From Acidobacteriota bacterium (GTDB taxonomy: Bacteria > Acidobacteriota > Blastocatellia > Pyrinomonadales > Pyrinomonadaceae), in the NCBI GenBank assembly GCA_020199775.1, contig JAIVJZ010000004.1:310001-374000 (forward strand): a stretch of 64,000 nt of DNA. Direction: 5' to 3'. The first letter of the stretch is position 1, and each line of letters begins with the position of its first letter. A program made the position numbers and the translations under genes. Of the stretch, positions 53,468 through 62,745 are shown piece after piece. Under the pieces are notes generated by a model, which saw only the letters and a list, made by a program, of their open reading frames with translations, did no database searches and was not told the origin of the DNA.

Positions 53468-54256
53468 TCACGCGCCCGCGCGCACAGAGTTGCGGAGCGT
53501 GCCGACGTTTTCGACTTCGACCTCGCACACGTCGCCGTCCGAGAGCGGCCCGACCCCGGAGGGCGTCCCCGTAGAGATCACGTCGCCCGCCTCAAGCGTC
53601 ATGATGTGCGAGATGTAGCGTATGAGATAGGCGACGGGGAAAGCCATCGCGGCGGTGCGCCCGCGCTGCCGCGTCTCGCCGTTGACGCGCGTCTCCACCT
53701 GCAAGTCGAAGGGGTCGATGCCGGTCACGACGTAGGGGCCGACGGGGCAGAAAGTGTCGAAAGATTTCGCGCGCGTGAACTGCACGTCCTGCCTTTGCAG
53801 GTCGCGCGCGGTGACATCGTTGACGCAGGTGTAGCCGAGCACGTAGTCGAGCGGATTTTCGCCGTCGCCGACGCGCCGGGCGCGGCGTCCGATAACCACG
53901 CCGAGTTCGCCTTCGTGTTCGACGCGCGCAGAGACAGAGGGGAGTTCAATCGCATCTCCGTGGCCGACGACTGCCGAGGGCGGCTTGAGAAAGAGCAGCG
54001 GCGTGTCGGGCATCGGGTTGCCGAGTTCGGCGGCGTGGTCTCTGTAGTTGCGCCCGACGCAGACGATTTTAGAGGGCGTCACGGGCGCAAGCAGTTTCAC
54101 TTCCGACAGCGCGAGCACTTCGCCCGGCGTGGTTTGGTCGGGCGCGTCGTCGAAAATTTGCGAAGGCGGAACGGGAAAGACCTCTCCGTCTTCGATCAGG
54201 CCGAAGCTCGCCTCGCCCGTCGCTTGCGATAAGAAGCGGCAGACTGTTTTGCTCAT
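53468..54256 (-). CDS. Fumarylacetoacetate hydrolase family protein
   Basis: A 262-residue FAH-fold enzyme. KIVCVGRNYRDHAAELGNP, the metal ligands in EHEGELGVVIG, NDVTARDLQ, KSFDTFCPVGPYV and ISTGTPSGVG are typical of bacterial acylpyruvase/isomerase members. The reaction (acylpyruvate hydrolysis, oxaloacetate decarboxylation or a catabolic isomerisation) is not resolved. Its ATG directly abuts the stop of the upstream lipoprotein gene (TGAATG). Confidence 0.88.
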   Translation of the reverse strand: MSKTVCRFLSQATGEASFGLIEDGEVFPVPPSQIFDDAPDQTTPGEVLALSEVKLLAPVTPSKIVCVGRNYRDHAAELGNPMPDTPLLFLKPPSAVVGHGDAIELPSVSARVEHEGELGVVIGRRARRVGDGENPLDYVLGYTCVNDVTARDLQRQDVQFTRAKSFDTFCPVGPYVVTGIDPFDLQVETRVNGETRQRGRTAAMAFPVAYLIRYISHIMTLEAGDVISTGTPSGVGPLSDGDVCEVEVENVGTLRNSVRAGA

Positions 54257-55369
54257 TCAGGGCACCGTTTCGGAGACGACTTCGGAAGGCCGGCTCGTGT
54301 TACCGGCCGTGTCCACGGCCGTCAAGTAATAAAAATATTTGAGGCCGGACTCGACCGCGTCGTCCTGATAAGTCGTGCGTTCGAGCAAGCTGCGGTTGAG
54401 CTTCGTCCAGGCGTCTTTCGGCGCGTTCGGGTCGGTCGAACGGTAGACGTTGTAGCCCACTACGTCGCGTTCGGGGTTCGCGGGGAAGAAGAGGGAGACG
54501 CGGCGCGGCGCGGCGTTGGTCGAGACCGCCGTGGGGGCGGAGGGCGGGAACGTGTCGCGCGGCGCGATGCCGAGCGTGTTTGAATTGAGACTCTCGACCT
54601 GCGCCCCGCCCGTGCCGAGCGAGACGGCGCGCACGATGTAGACGTACTCTTCGCCGAATTTGAAAGTCTGATCGTTGAACTCCGGCGCGGTCAGCACCGC
54701 ATTGTTAAGGGGCGTCTGCGCGGGTTCGTTCTGTGAACGATCCGTGCGATAGATGTTATAGCCGAGCAGGTTGACGGGCGTCGAGTTGTCCACGTTGGCG
54801 GGCGGCGTCTGCCAGCGAATTTTGACGACGTTCTCGCTCTCGTTCGTGACCGAGAGAAGCGTGGGCGGCTGGCTCACGCGCGTCGCGGGTTCGATCAGCA
54901 GGAAGTTGGAAAAAGAGGCGCGCTGGCCTGTGGCGTTGACGTAGCGCAGCGCGTAACGCAGGCGCACGGGTTCGTTGAGAGTGAGCGTGTCTTCGTAAGT
55001 CAAATCTTCCGTGGCGCGCCCGATAGAAGAGTAGGGGACTGAGCCGATGAGCGTGGCGCGCGAGGCGAATTCTTCTTCCGTCAGCGGCAGCGGGTCGTCC
55101 ATGCTCTCGGCGACGCGGTAGATGTCTATGCGGCGTATGCTCTGCACGCTGCCCACGGGGGCGTTGCGGCGCGGCGCAGGCCAACTGAGGATCACCTGAT
55201 TGCCGCGCTGCACGCCGGAGAGCAACTCCGTGCGCTGCGGGACGTTCTCCGTGGGCGGCAGCGGCGGGCGACGTTTGCCGCAGGCGGCCGACAGGCAGAG
55301 GATGAGCGCGAGCGTGAGAAAGAGGAAGCGTCGGGAAAGGAATTGGTCGCGCGAGCGTGAAAATTTCAT
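54257..55369 (-). CDS. Lipoprotein with fibronectin type III domains
   Basis: A 370-residue protein. Lipobox LSAAC near residue 27 (LTLALILCLSAACGKRRPP). FN3-like beta-sandwiches at about 45-160, 165-270 and 275-368 (VVKIRWQTPP, YNIYR, GYNVYRS, YFYYLTAVDTAGN). It probably sits at the outer or inner membrane in an envelope complex. I start at 55369 (MKFSRSRD). It precedes the FAH-family gene directly. Confidence 0.82.
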   Translation of the reverse strand: MKFSRSRDQFLSRRFLFLTLALILCLSAACGKRRPPLPPTENVPQRTELLSGVQRGNQVILSWPAPRRNAPVGSVQSIRRIDIYRVAESMDDPLPLTEEEFASRATLIGSVPYSSIGRATEDLTYEDTLTLNEPVRLRYALRYVNATGQRASFSNFLLIEPATRVSQPPTLLSVTNESENVVKIRWQTPPANVDNSTPVNLLGYNIYRTDRSQNEPAQTPLNNAVLTAPEFNDQTFKFGEEYVYIVRAVSLGTGGAQVESLNSNTLGIAPRDTFPPSAPTAVSTNAAPRRVSLFFPANPERDVVGYNVYRSTDPNAPKDAWTKLNRSLLERTTYQDDAVESGLKYFYYLTAVDTAGNTSRPSEVVSETVP

Positions 55370-55389
55370 GCGTGGGTGCTTCGGGTTTC

Positions 55390-56826
55390 TCACAAAATGT
55401 AGCGGCTGAGGTCTTGATCTTTGACGATTGACTGGAGCGTGTTGGAGACGTAGACGGCGTCGATGACCTGTCGCTTCGGTTCGAGGTCGGGGCCGGCGAA
55501 ACTGATCTCGTCCAGCACCTTCTCCATGATCGTGTGCAGGCGGCGCGCGCCGATGTTCTCCGTCTGCTCGTTGACGCGACCGGCGAATTGCGCGATGGAG
55601 TCGATGGCGTCGTCGGTAAACTCCAGATCGATCCCTTCCGTCTCAAGCAGCGCGCGGTACTGTTTGACGAGCGAATTTTTCGGCTCGGTGAGAATCCGCT
55701 TGAAGTCCTCGATGGTCAGCGATTCGAGTTCGACGCGGATCGGGAACCTGCCCTGAAGTTCGGGGATCAAGTCCGAAGGCTTCGAGACGTGGAACGCACC
55801 GGCCGCGATGAACAGGATGTGATCGGTGCGCACCATGCCGTAGCGCGTGTTGACGGTGGTGCCCTCGACGATGGGGAGGATGTCGCGCTGCACGCCTTCG
55901 CGCGACACGTCGGGGCCGCCTCCGCCCGACTCGCGCCCGGCGATCTTGTCTATCTCGTCGAGAAAGATGATGCCTGCCGACTCGACGCGTTCGAGCGCGG
56001 CGCGCGCCACCGTGTCCATGTCGATGAGCCGCTCCTCCTCTTCCTGCAAGAGATACTCCATCGCCTCGTCCACGCGCATGCGGCGGCGTTTCGTGCGTCC
56101 CTGAAAGAGATTGCCGAGCATGTCTTTCATGTTGATGCCCATCTCTTCGACGCCCTGCGGCCCGGCGACTTCGATGGTCGGGAAATTCTTCTCGCGCACC
56201 TCCATCTCGACCATGCGGTTGTCCAACTTCCCGGCGCGAAGTTGCTCGCGTAGTTTTTCGCGCGTCCGCTGAAACTGGTCGTCGCGCTGCGGAGTTCCGC
56301 TCGCGTCGGAGCCGGACGCGTGTGTGTTGTGATCGTCCTCGTCGAAGTTGTAAAAGGTCGAGGACGGTTTCGGCGGGAGCAGTAAGTCGAGGATGCGTTC
56401 TTCGACGTTGAGTTCCGCCTTATCCGCGATCTCTTCCGCCTTCTCGGCGCGCAGCATCTCGACGGCGATCTCCGTGAGATCGCGAATCATGCTCTCCACG
56501 TCGCGGCCGACGTAGCCGACCTCCGTAAATTTCGAGGCTTCGACTTTGAGGAACGGGGAGTTTGACATGCGCGCGAGACGGCGCGCGATCTCCGTCTTGC
56601 CGACGCCCGTCGTGCCGATCATGATGATGTTTTTCGGCATCACGTCGGCAGCCATTTCGGGCGCGAGTTTCTGCCGCCGGACGCGATTACGCAGCGCAAT
56701 CGCCACGGCGCGTTTGGCCGCGTGCTGCCCGACGACATGCTTGTCCAACTGCGCGACGATTTGCCGCGGCGTCATGTCGTCGAGCCGCGCCTCTTCGTCA
56801 ACTTCGCCTGAGAGATAAATCACCAT
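55390..56826 (-). CDS. hslU: ATP-dependent protease ATPase subunit HslU
   Basis: A 478-residue AAA+ unfoldase for Hsl[17 protein letters not shown] at the N-terminus; Walker [10 protein letters not shown] (the usual GPTGVGKT has Pro); pore loop [10 protein letters not shown]-domain with [19 protein letters not shown]; Walker [10 protein letters not shown]; sensor region [10 protein letters not shown]-terminus ends LSRYIL, the tail that activates HslV. It is separated from hslV by a 27-bp-arm hairpin. Confidence 0.96.
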   Translation of the reverse strand: MVIYLSGEVDEEARLDDMTPRQIVAQLDKHVVGQHAAKRAVAIALRNRVRRQKLAPEMAADVMPKNIIMIGTTGVGKTEIARRLARMSNSPFLKVEASKFTEVGYVGRDVESMIRDLTEIAVEMLRAEKAEEIADKAELNVEERILDLLLPPKPSSTFYNFDEDDHNTHASGSDASGTPQRDDQFQRTREKLREQLRAGKLDNRMVEMEVREKNFPTIEVAGPQGVEEMGINMKDMLGNLFQGRTKRRRMRVDEAMEYLLQEEEERLIDMDTVARAALERVESAGIIFLDEIDKIAGRESGGGGPDVSREGVQRDILPIVEGTTVNTRYGMVRTDHILFIAAGAFHVSKPSDLIPELQGRFPIRVELESLTIEDFKRILTEPKNSLVKQYRALLETEGIDLEFTDDAIDSIAQFAGRVNEQTENIGARRLHTIMEKVLDEISFAGPDLEPKRQVIDAVYVSNTLQSIVKDQDLSRYIL

Positions 56827-56834
56827 AAGAGAGA

Positions 56835-56909
56835 GGTCAGAGGTTCGAAGCCGGAGGTCAGCGAAGACAGTGGTTGAATTAACTGACCTCCGGCTTCGAA
56901 CCTCTGACC
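56835..56909. repeat. Perfect 27-bp hairpin between hslV and hslU
   Basis: Arms 56835-56861 and 56883-56909 are exact reverse complements with a 21-nt loop. Unlike the others the arms are not clear heptad tandems, though GGTCAG occurs at both ends. It occupies nearly the whole 91-bp gap in an otherwise coupled operon. Confidence 0.9.
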
Positions 56910-56917
56910 CACGTTTT

Positions 56918-57475
56918 TCATAATTCCTCGACGATAATATTTTGATTCGTGTAGATGCAAATTTCGCCCGCGATGTTGAGCGCTTCGTGTGCGATGTCGC
57001 GCGCGTTCATCTCCGTGTTCTTGAGCAGGGCGCGCGCGGCCGCGAGCGCGAAGGAGCCGCCTGAGCCGATGGCGAGCGCGCCGTCCTGTTCGTCGGGCGC
57101 GATGACGTCGCCGTTGCCGGACAGCAGGAAAGAGCTTTTTTCGTCGGCGACGATCAACAACGCTTCGAGGTGCCGCAGGATTTTGTCCGTGCGCCACTCC
57201 TTGCTGAGTTCGATGGCGGCGCGTTCCAGATTGCCCTGATACTGTTCGAGCTTGCTCTCGAAGCGCGTGAGCAGAGAGAAAGCGTCGGCGCTGGCTCCGG
57301 CGAAACCCGCGAGGATACGCTCGTTATAGAGACGGCGCACCTTGCGCGCGCCGCTCTTCATCACGGTCTCGCCCAGACTGACCTGCCCGTCGCCCGCCAT
57401 GGCGACCTTGCCGCCCCTGCGTACCAGGAGGACGGTCGTACTGCGCCAGCGTGGCATTGAAGTTTCTCTGTTCAT
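56918..57475 (-). CDS. hslV: ATP-dependent protease subunit HslV
   Basis: A 185-residue proteasome-like threonine peptidase. [24 protein letters not shown] and [22 protein letters not shown] are the active-site segments. The catalytic Thr is preceded by a 12-residue leader (or 6 from the ATG at 57457), so processing beyond Met removal is needed. Partner of hslU, downstream in the operon. Confidence 0.95.
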   Translation of the reverse strand: MNRETSMPRWRSTTVLLVRRGGKVAMAGDGQVSLGETVMKSGARKVRRLYNERILAGFAGASADAFSLLTRFESKLEQYQGNLERAAIELSKEWRTDKILRHLEALLIVADEKSSFLLSGNGDVIAPDEQDGALAIGSGGSFALAAARALLKNTEMNARDIAHEALNIAGEICIYTNQNIIVEEL

Positions 57476-57696
57476 AGTGGTAACGGGGAAATATAGGGAG
57501 TGGCTTGAAGGTAAGTCAAGGAAGGAGGTTTGCCGCGCGCGTATTTATCGTCCGGGGAAGACTGCGAAAGATGTGGAATCGGACATCGAAGGATTTTGCG
57601 TTATGATAGCGGGGGAGTCAATACGGGCTCGGAAGCAACACGGCCGATCCGTCCGAGATGTGGGGAAAAGTATTTTAGGAAAGTGAAGGAGGCGAA

Positions 57697-58455
57697 ATGA
57701 GACCTCTCATCGGAATTACCATGCGGCATGAGTTGGAGACGGAGCGTTTCTATCTGGCGCGCACCTATAGCGAAGCGGTGGAAGCCGCGGGCGGCGTACC
57801 CGTCCATTTATCCTTAATTCCGAAGGCTGAATACGTGGAGACGATTCTGGATAAGTTGGACGGCGTGTTGTTGCCGGGCAGCGCGTCCGATGTCGATCCT
57901 CTGCGTTACGGGCGCGAGCCGCAACGTAAACTCGGAGAGGTGCATCCGCTGCGCGACGAGACCGACGCGCTGGTGCTGTTGGAAGTCGAACGCCGCGCGC
58001 TGCCTCTGCTGGCGATCTGTTACGGGTTGCAAATATGGAACGTCTCGCGAGGCGGGACTTTGATACAGGATATCGAGAGCCAACTGCCGGAAGCCATCGG
58101 ACACGAACAGGGTGCGCCGAGAGGACGCCGCTCGCATCGCGTGCGCCTGCTGGCCGAGAGTGGTCTGTCGCGTCTGGCCGGCGGCGAGAGCGCGCTCGTC
58201 AATAGCCATCACCATCAAGCCATTGAAATTGTCGGCGAGGGGCTGCGCGCGACGGCCTGGACGGCAGACGGTTTAATCGAGGCGGTTGAAGATCAGAGAA
58301 CCGACCGCTGGGCGCAGGGCGTCCAGTGGCATCCCGAAATCGAATGGGAGCAGGATGCTTTTTCTGAGAATCTGTTCAAAGCGTTCGTCGCGGCCGCCCA
58401 ACAATTTAACAGGCAACATCATAGCGTTGAACTTGACGTCGTGAGCGTCCGATAA
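57697..58455 (+). CDS. Class I glutamine amidotransferase, PuuD-like
   Basis: A 252-residue gamma-glutamyl-gamma-aminobutyrate hydrolase-type enzyme. The nucleophile Cys lies in LAICYGLQIWNV (family: ICRG-Q), His and Glu in VQWHPE, with SHHHQ before them. It may hydrolyse gamma-glutamyl-GABA or another glutamyl amide. GGAGG precedes the ATG at 57697. The composition becomes less GC-rich from about here. Confidence 0.88.
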   Translation: MRPLIGITMRHELETERFYLARTYSEAVEAAGGVPVHLSLIPKAEYVETILDKLDGVLLPGSASDVDPLRYGREPQRKLGEVHPLRDETDALVLLEVERRALPLLAICYGLQIWNVSRGGTLIQDIESQLPEAIGHEQGAPRGRRSHRVRLLAESGLSRLAGGESALVNSHHHQAIEIVGEGLRATAWTADGLIEAVEDQRTDRWAQGVQWHPEIEWEQDAFSENLFKAFVAAAQQFNRQHHSVELDVVSVR

Positions 58456-58496
58456 CGCCTGCGTCGTAGCTTCTCCCGAGATAAATAGAAGGAAAA

Positions 58497-59279
58497 ATGA
58501 ACGAAGCTGTCGAGGGGTTGAGTCTGGCGGGGCGTGTAGCTTTAGTCACCGGCGGGTCGAGGGGGATCGGGAGGGCGATTGCGGAGCGTCTGGCGGAAGC
58601 GGGGGCGCGTGTCACTATCAGCTATCAAAACGACGAAACTGCTGCGGCGGAGACCGCATCGGCCATTACGCGTCAATATCAGTCGGAGGCATTGGCTATA
58701 CGGAGTAATGTCTGTGACATGTCCGGCGCAGAGCAGTTGATTAATACGACAATCGAGAAGTTTGGGCGTCTGGATATAGTCGTGTGCAATGCAGGGATTT
58801 GGGAAGGGGCGGCGGTCGAAGATATTTCGGAAGAACTTTGGGATCGCGTGATTGACGTGAATTTGAAGGGTACCTGGACAGTCTGCCGCGCCGCCGTGCC
58901 GTTGTTGAAGCGTCAGGGAGAGGGCGGGCGCATCGTCATTATCAGTTCGACCGCAGGCCAGAGGGGCGAGGCGAACGTCTCAAATTATGCGGCCTCGAAA
59001 GGCGGCCAGATCGCCTTCACCAAGTCCCTGGCGGTGGAGTTGGCACGGCACGGGATAACAGTCAACGCGGTTGCGCCCGGGTGGGTCGAAACCGAGATGA
59101 CTGCGAAAGCGTTTACAGACGAGGGTTTTCGCAGGAGCGTCGAATCAACCATCCCGGTCGGGAGAATAGCTGCGCCGGACGACGTGGCGCTGCCGGTGCT
59201 CTTCCTGTGCAGCGAATGGGCGCGACATATCACCGGCGAGGTGTTGAACGTAAACGGCGGCTCCGTCCTATGCGGTTAG
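58497..59279 (+). CDS. SDR-family oxidoreductase (FabG-like)
   Basis: A 260-residue classical short-chain dehydrogenase. TGGSRGIGRAIAE binds NAD(P); NAGIWEG, the Ser in IISSTAG and the YAASK active-site Tyr/Lys are present; the C-terminus ends HITGEVLNVNGGSVL. It could be a 3-oxoacyl-ACP reductase or another sugar/alcohol dehydrogenase. Lies 41 bp after the amidotransferase gene on the same strand. Confidence 0.9.
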   Translation: MNEAVEGLSLAGRVALVTGGSRGIGRAIAERLAEAGARVTISYQNDETAAAETASAITRQYQSEALAIRSNVCDMSGAEQLINTTIEKFGRLDIVVCNAGIWEGAAVEDISEELWDRVIDVNLKGTWTVCRAAVPLLKRQGEGGRIVIISSTAGQRGEANVSNYAASKGGQIAFTKSLAVELARHGITVNAVAPGWVETEMTAKAFTDEGFRRSVESTIPVGRIAAPDDVALPVLFLCSEWARHITGEVLNVNGGSVLCG

Positions 59280-59337
59280 AAGGGGGCGAGGTCGCGCGTT
59301 CTATCCGCGCAACTTGTGGCAGAGAGGGGTAATTGTC

Positions 59338-60525
59338 TTGGGTTCAGTTGAAAAACGAAAGATCAAGCTAGGTATCGAGGAACTGCTCTCGAAACGCGTC
59401 GATTTGCTGCGCGGTGCGCGCGTCGGGCTGATTTGCAATCAGGCGTCGGTTGACCATGAATGGCGTCACTCCGCAGACCTCTGCCGTGCGGGAGGCGATT
59501 TTAAACTGAATGCGCTTTTCGGGCCGCAGCACGGCATACGCGGCGAAGCACAGGACAACATGATCGAGTCGCCGCACTCGTTCGACGCGGAGACCGGCCT
59601 GCCCGTCTATTCGCTCTACAGTGAGACGCGTGAACCGACCGCAGCGATGTTGGAAGAGATAGATGCCTTCGTCTTCGACATGCAGGATGTCGGGTGTCGC
59701 ATTTATACCTTTGTTTATACGCTGGCGAATTGCATGCGCGCGGCGCGGAAATATGGGAAGCGGGTCGTGGTTTGCGACCGGCCCAATCCCATCGGCGGCG
59801 AAAAGGTGGCCGGGAACGTCTTGGAACCGGAATACGCTTCGTTCGTAGGACAATTTCCGCTCCCGACGCGCCACGGGATGACGGTCTGCGAATTGGCAAA
59901 GATGTTCAGAGAGCATTGGGGCATCGAGTGCGAGTTAGACCTGGTTTTGATGGACGGCTGGACGCGCGAGCTCTGGTTCGACGAGACGGACGCCAAGTGG
60001 GTCTGGCCTTCGCCGAATATCCCGACGCTCGATAGCGCGACAATCTTTCCGGGGACTGTTCACCTTGAAGGGACGCAAATGTCGGAAGGGAGGGGAACGA
60101 CGAGACCCTTCGAGTTGATCGGCGCACCCTACATTGATGCGGCCAAGTACAGAGGCGAACTCGATTCATTGGATTTGCCGGGGGTGCACTTCCGCGCCAG
60201 CTCATTTCAACCGACTTTCCAAAAGCACGCGGGGGTCGCTTGCGGCGGCGTCCAGATACACGTAACGGATCGCGGGCAGTTCGAGCCTGTGATCACGGGC
60301 ATCGCGACAGTTAAAGTAGCGCGTGAACTCTATCCCGAACACTTTTTGTGGAAACAGCCGCCATACGAATACGTCTACGATCAAAATCCCTTTGATGTTA
60401 TCGCGGGCACGGCGAGTTTGAGAGAATCTCTGGAGAGAGGTGATTCATTGGACGCCTTGCAAGCTTCCTGGGACGCGAATCTGAAGGCATTTATGGATGT
60501 ACGAACTAAGTATCTGCTTTATTAG
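59338..60525 (+). CDS. DUF1343/NamZ-like exo-beta-N-acetylmuramidase
   Basis: A 395-residue protein of the family containing NamZ, which releases MurNAc from peptidoglycan fragments. LFGPQHGIRGEAQDNM, FDMQDVGCRIYTFVYTLANCM, DRPNPIGG and PLPTRHGMTVCELA are conserved blocks. The best start is TTG 59338, with AGGGG about 8 bases upstream, instead of the earlier TTG at 59314. No signal peptide is obvious. It fits a cell-wall recycling role. Confidence 0.88.
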   Translation: MGSVEKRKIKLGIEELLSKRVDLLRGARVGLICNQASVDHEWRHSADLCRAGGDFKLNALFGPQHGIRGEAQDNMIESPHSFDAETGLPVYSLYSETREPTAAMLEEIDAFVFDMQDVGCRIYTFVYTLANCMRAARKYGKRVVVCDRPNPIGGEKVAGNVLEPEYASFVGQFPLPTRHGMTVCELAKMFREHWGIECELDLVLMDGWTRELWFDETDAKWVWPSPNIPTLDSATIFPGTVHLEGTQMSEGRGTTRPFELIGAPYIDAAKYRGELDSLDLPGVHFRASSFQPTFQKHAGVACGGVQIHVTDRGQFEPVITGIATVKVARELYPEHFLWKQPPYEYVYDQNPFDVIAGTASLRESLERGDSLDALQASWDANLKAFMDVRTKYLLY

Positions 60526-60623
60526 TTGTGGACGACGCCGTATTTACGACAGGCCACTTTAAGTGATACATGAAGTGTCGTCGCGCCGACAGATAAAGTG
60601 CCGCTTTAAGATAGAGATGTTTT

Positions 60624-61223
60624 ATGTTGCCGCCTCTCGATGTTTTATTAAGTGAATGTGAAGCCTTACACGGGCACATCTGCCCCGGCCAGGTGCTGGG
60701 AGCGCGTATGGCGTTGCTCGGTTGTAAATTGATCGGGGTAGCTGATCCGCGCGGCGTGGACAGAAAGAAACTGATCGTCTGGGTCGAAATAGATCGCTGC
60801 ATGACGGACGCCTTGAGTGCCGTCACAGGCGTCCGTCTCGGGCGACGCAGTCTAAAATATTTTGATTATGGAAAGGTGGCGGCCACTTTCCTCAACACAG
60901 AGACGGGGCGAGCCGTGCGCATTGCCGCTCTGGATTCTTCCAGGGCGCTGGCAGAGGCGCGCTATGCGTCTCTGCAAAGCAAAAAAGAGCGGCAAATAAC
61001 TACTTATAGAGAAGCGTCCGAAGAAGAGCTATTTAAGATAGAGGCTGTGAGGGTGGATTTTAAAGAGACGGACGCGCCGGGACGTCCGAGGACACGACTC
61101 ACCTGCGCAAGATGCTCGGAAGGGGTCAACGACGGTCGTGAGATCATCGGGGAGGGCGGGGAAGTACTGTGTCGCCCTTGCGGCGCAGACGGAGCCTACT
61201 ACGAGACGGAGTCCCGTCTATAA
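60624..61223 (+). CDS. FmdE family protein with C-terminal zinc ribbon
   Basis: A 199-residue protein. Residues 1-130 match FmdE: LHGHICPGQVLGARMA, WVEIDRCMTDAL and GRRSLKYFDYGKVAATF. A zinc-ribbon tail has LTCARC and VLCRPCG. FmdE proteins accompany molybdenum/tungsten enzymes in archaea; in bacteria the role is unknown. Upstream 98 bp contains a short direct repeat (GCCACTTTAAG and GCCGCTTTAAG). Confidence 0.85.
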   Translation: MLPPLDVLLSECEALHGHICPGQVLGARMALLGCKLIGVADPRGVDRKKLIVWVEIDRCMTDALSAVTGVRLGRRSLKYFDYGKVAATFLNTETGRAVRIAALDSSRALAEARYASLQSKKERQITTYREASEEELFKIEAVRVDFKETDAPGRPRTRLTCARCSEGVNDGREIIGEGGEVLCRPCGADGAYYETESRL

Positions 61224-61284
61224 AGAGAGCCGTGGAGGTTGTTTTAATGCATTCCAGACGGGTTTTGGAGGGAAGGAGCGGATT

Positions 61285-61695
61285 TTGGAAGAGATAAGAG
61301 TTTCGACGGAAAAGCCTGGTTTAGAGGGTTGGCTGGCCGGCGGCTTAGCTTGGGCGATTCCGGGTGCGGGCCATTTTTATCAAGGCCAACCGGTGCGTGG
61401 GCTGTTGTTAGGTGGGTCTGTTCTGGCGATGTATGTCATCGGTTGGTTGCTCGGCGGGCATTTATACGGATTGCATAACGTAGCGGAGACAGGATTTCTG
61501 GCATATGTCTTTGGTTTTTGTGATTTGGGGACTGGACTGCTCTACCTTGCGAGTTTGCTGGGTAATATTGCTGTAACAGATAATGCGCGGCTGGCGACAT
61601 CGGAATATGGCGACCGATTTTTGATGGTCGCGGGACTCTTGAACTATTTGAGCATGCTGGATGCGTTCGACATTGCCGTCAGGAGGAAAAAATGA
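61285..61695 (+). CDS. TM2-domain-like membrane protein (DUF6677-like)
   Basis: A 136-residue protein with about three hydrophobic helices. GLAWAIPGAGHFYQGQPVRGLLLG is the TM2-type opening. The family is found widely; function unknown. The best start is TTG 61285, with GGAAGGAG six bases upstream; the frame is open further upstream. Overlaps the next small gene by ATGA. Confidence 0.72.
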   Translation: MEEIRVSTEKPGLEGWLAGGLAWAIPGAGHFYQGQPVRGLLLGGSVLAMYVIGWLLGGHLYGLHNVAETGFLAYVFGFCDLGTGLLYLASLLGNIAVTDNARLATSEYGDRFLMVAGLLNYLSMLDAFDIAVRRKK

Positions 61696-61862
61696 GACAT
61701 CTCCTGATCATGATTTTATTCGCGGCCTTGGTGGCGATAATTTTTGGTATCGTAGGTCGCGAGAAACCTTTTGAACGTTTTACTTACGGAGCAAAGATAT
61801 TTGCCGAGTTCGTCGGCATCGGGTTAGCTCTGGCTTGGGTTCTGTATTGGTTGCCAATCTAA
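61692..61862 (+). CDS. Small two-helix membrane protein
   Basis: A 56-residue protein translated from the ATG overlapping the previous stop (AGGAGGAAAAA before it). Two hydrophobic segments (1-22 and 36-55) flank a charged loop (GREKPFERF). It is not recognised as a known family; the coupling suggests it acts with the TM2-like protein. Confidence 0.6.
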   Translation: MRHLLIMILFAALVAIIFGIVGREKPFERFTYGAKIFAEFVGIGLALAWVLYWLPI

Positions 61863-61929
61863 CATCAATCTGCGTCCGATAATTCCGCGATTGTGGATCA
61901 CTTCTGGCCGGGAAACAAAATAGGTATAC

Positions 61930-62679
61930 ATGGGAGTCTCCGAAACCGAAGCGATTGTTCTGAGGACATACAAGCTCGCCGAGGCTGATAAAATAACTGT
62001 ATTCCTTTCGCAAAATTCAGGAGTGATGCGCGGGGTGGCACGCGGCGCGCGGCGTCTGAAGAGCAAGTTCGGGGCAGCATTGGAGCCTTTTACAGTGATC
62101 AGCCTCTCCTACTTCGAGAAGGAAGGGCAAGAGCTTGTCGCCATCCGTCAGGCCGAGATACTCCGTTCATATTTTGAATTAAGCAAGAACACTGAAATCG
62201 TTGTCGCACTTGAATATATCGGTGGGCTGATACTCGAATTCACCCCGCCCCACGAGCCGAACGAGAAAATCTTCCGAATGATCAGAGCTTGTGTTGAAGC
62301 GATTGCCTCCGCGCCGGAAAACATACGTCACATCACGCGTTACTGTGAAGTGTGGCTGTTAAAACTAGCCGGATTCCTGCCAGACCTGCGCGCGTGTGTG
62401 AATTGCAAGAGGCCTCTGGGTGAAAACAGAGAGACGGCTTACTTGGGAACGGACGGAGCTTTGCGTTGCGACAAGTGCGCGTCGTACAAGTTGGACCTGC
62501 TCCTCTCCTGCGAGGCCACCGCGCATCTTCGTGCGACGCAGCGCCTGGCGCCAGGGGACTGGGCACGCTCCGTCAGTTCCGCCTCAGAGACGGTACTCAA
62601 AGAACTGTCACAGGTAACACAACGTCTGATTACGCGCGCCCTCGAGAGACTTCCGAGGGGACGGGTTGCTGTCGAGTAA
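61930..62679 (+). CDS. recO: DNA repair protein RecO
   Basis: A 249-residue RecO that aids RecFOR loading of RecA. N-terminal OB fold with TEAIVLRTYKLAEADKITVFLS; helical middle; zinc-type pairs CVNCKRPLG and CDKCAS. Length is usual. It starts at ATG 61930, 67 bp after the small membrane gene. Confidence 0.93.
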   Translation: MGVSETEAIVLRTYKLAEADKITVFLSQNSGVMRGVARGARRLKSKFGAALEPFTVISLSYFEKEGQELVAIRQAEILRSYFELSKNTEIVVALEYIGGLILEFTPPHEPNEKIFRMIRACVEAIASAPENIRHITRYCEVWLLKLAGFLPDLRACVNCKRPLGENRETAYLGTDGALRCDKCASYKLDLLLSCEATAHLRATQRLAPGDWARSVSSASETVLKELSQVTQRLITRALERLPRGRVAVE

Positions 62680-62745
62680 CATTTGTGCACGTAGAGACGC
62701 CGTCCGGTCTCCGAATTTCAAAAAACTCCCTGTAATATTAGCGAC

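Noticed and set aside
46440-60600. Shared word GTCGTCGCGCCGAC near 46447 and 60580
   Set aside because: Short GC-rich match in two gaps without further similarity; likely chance.
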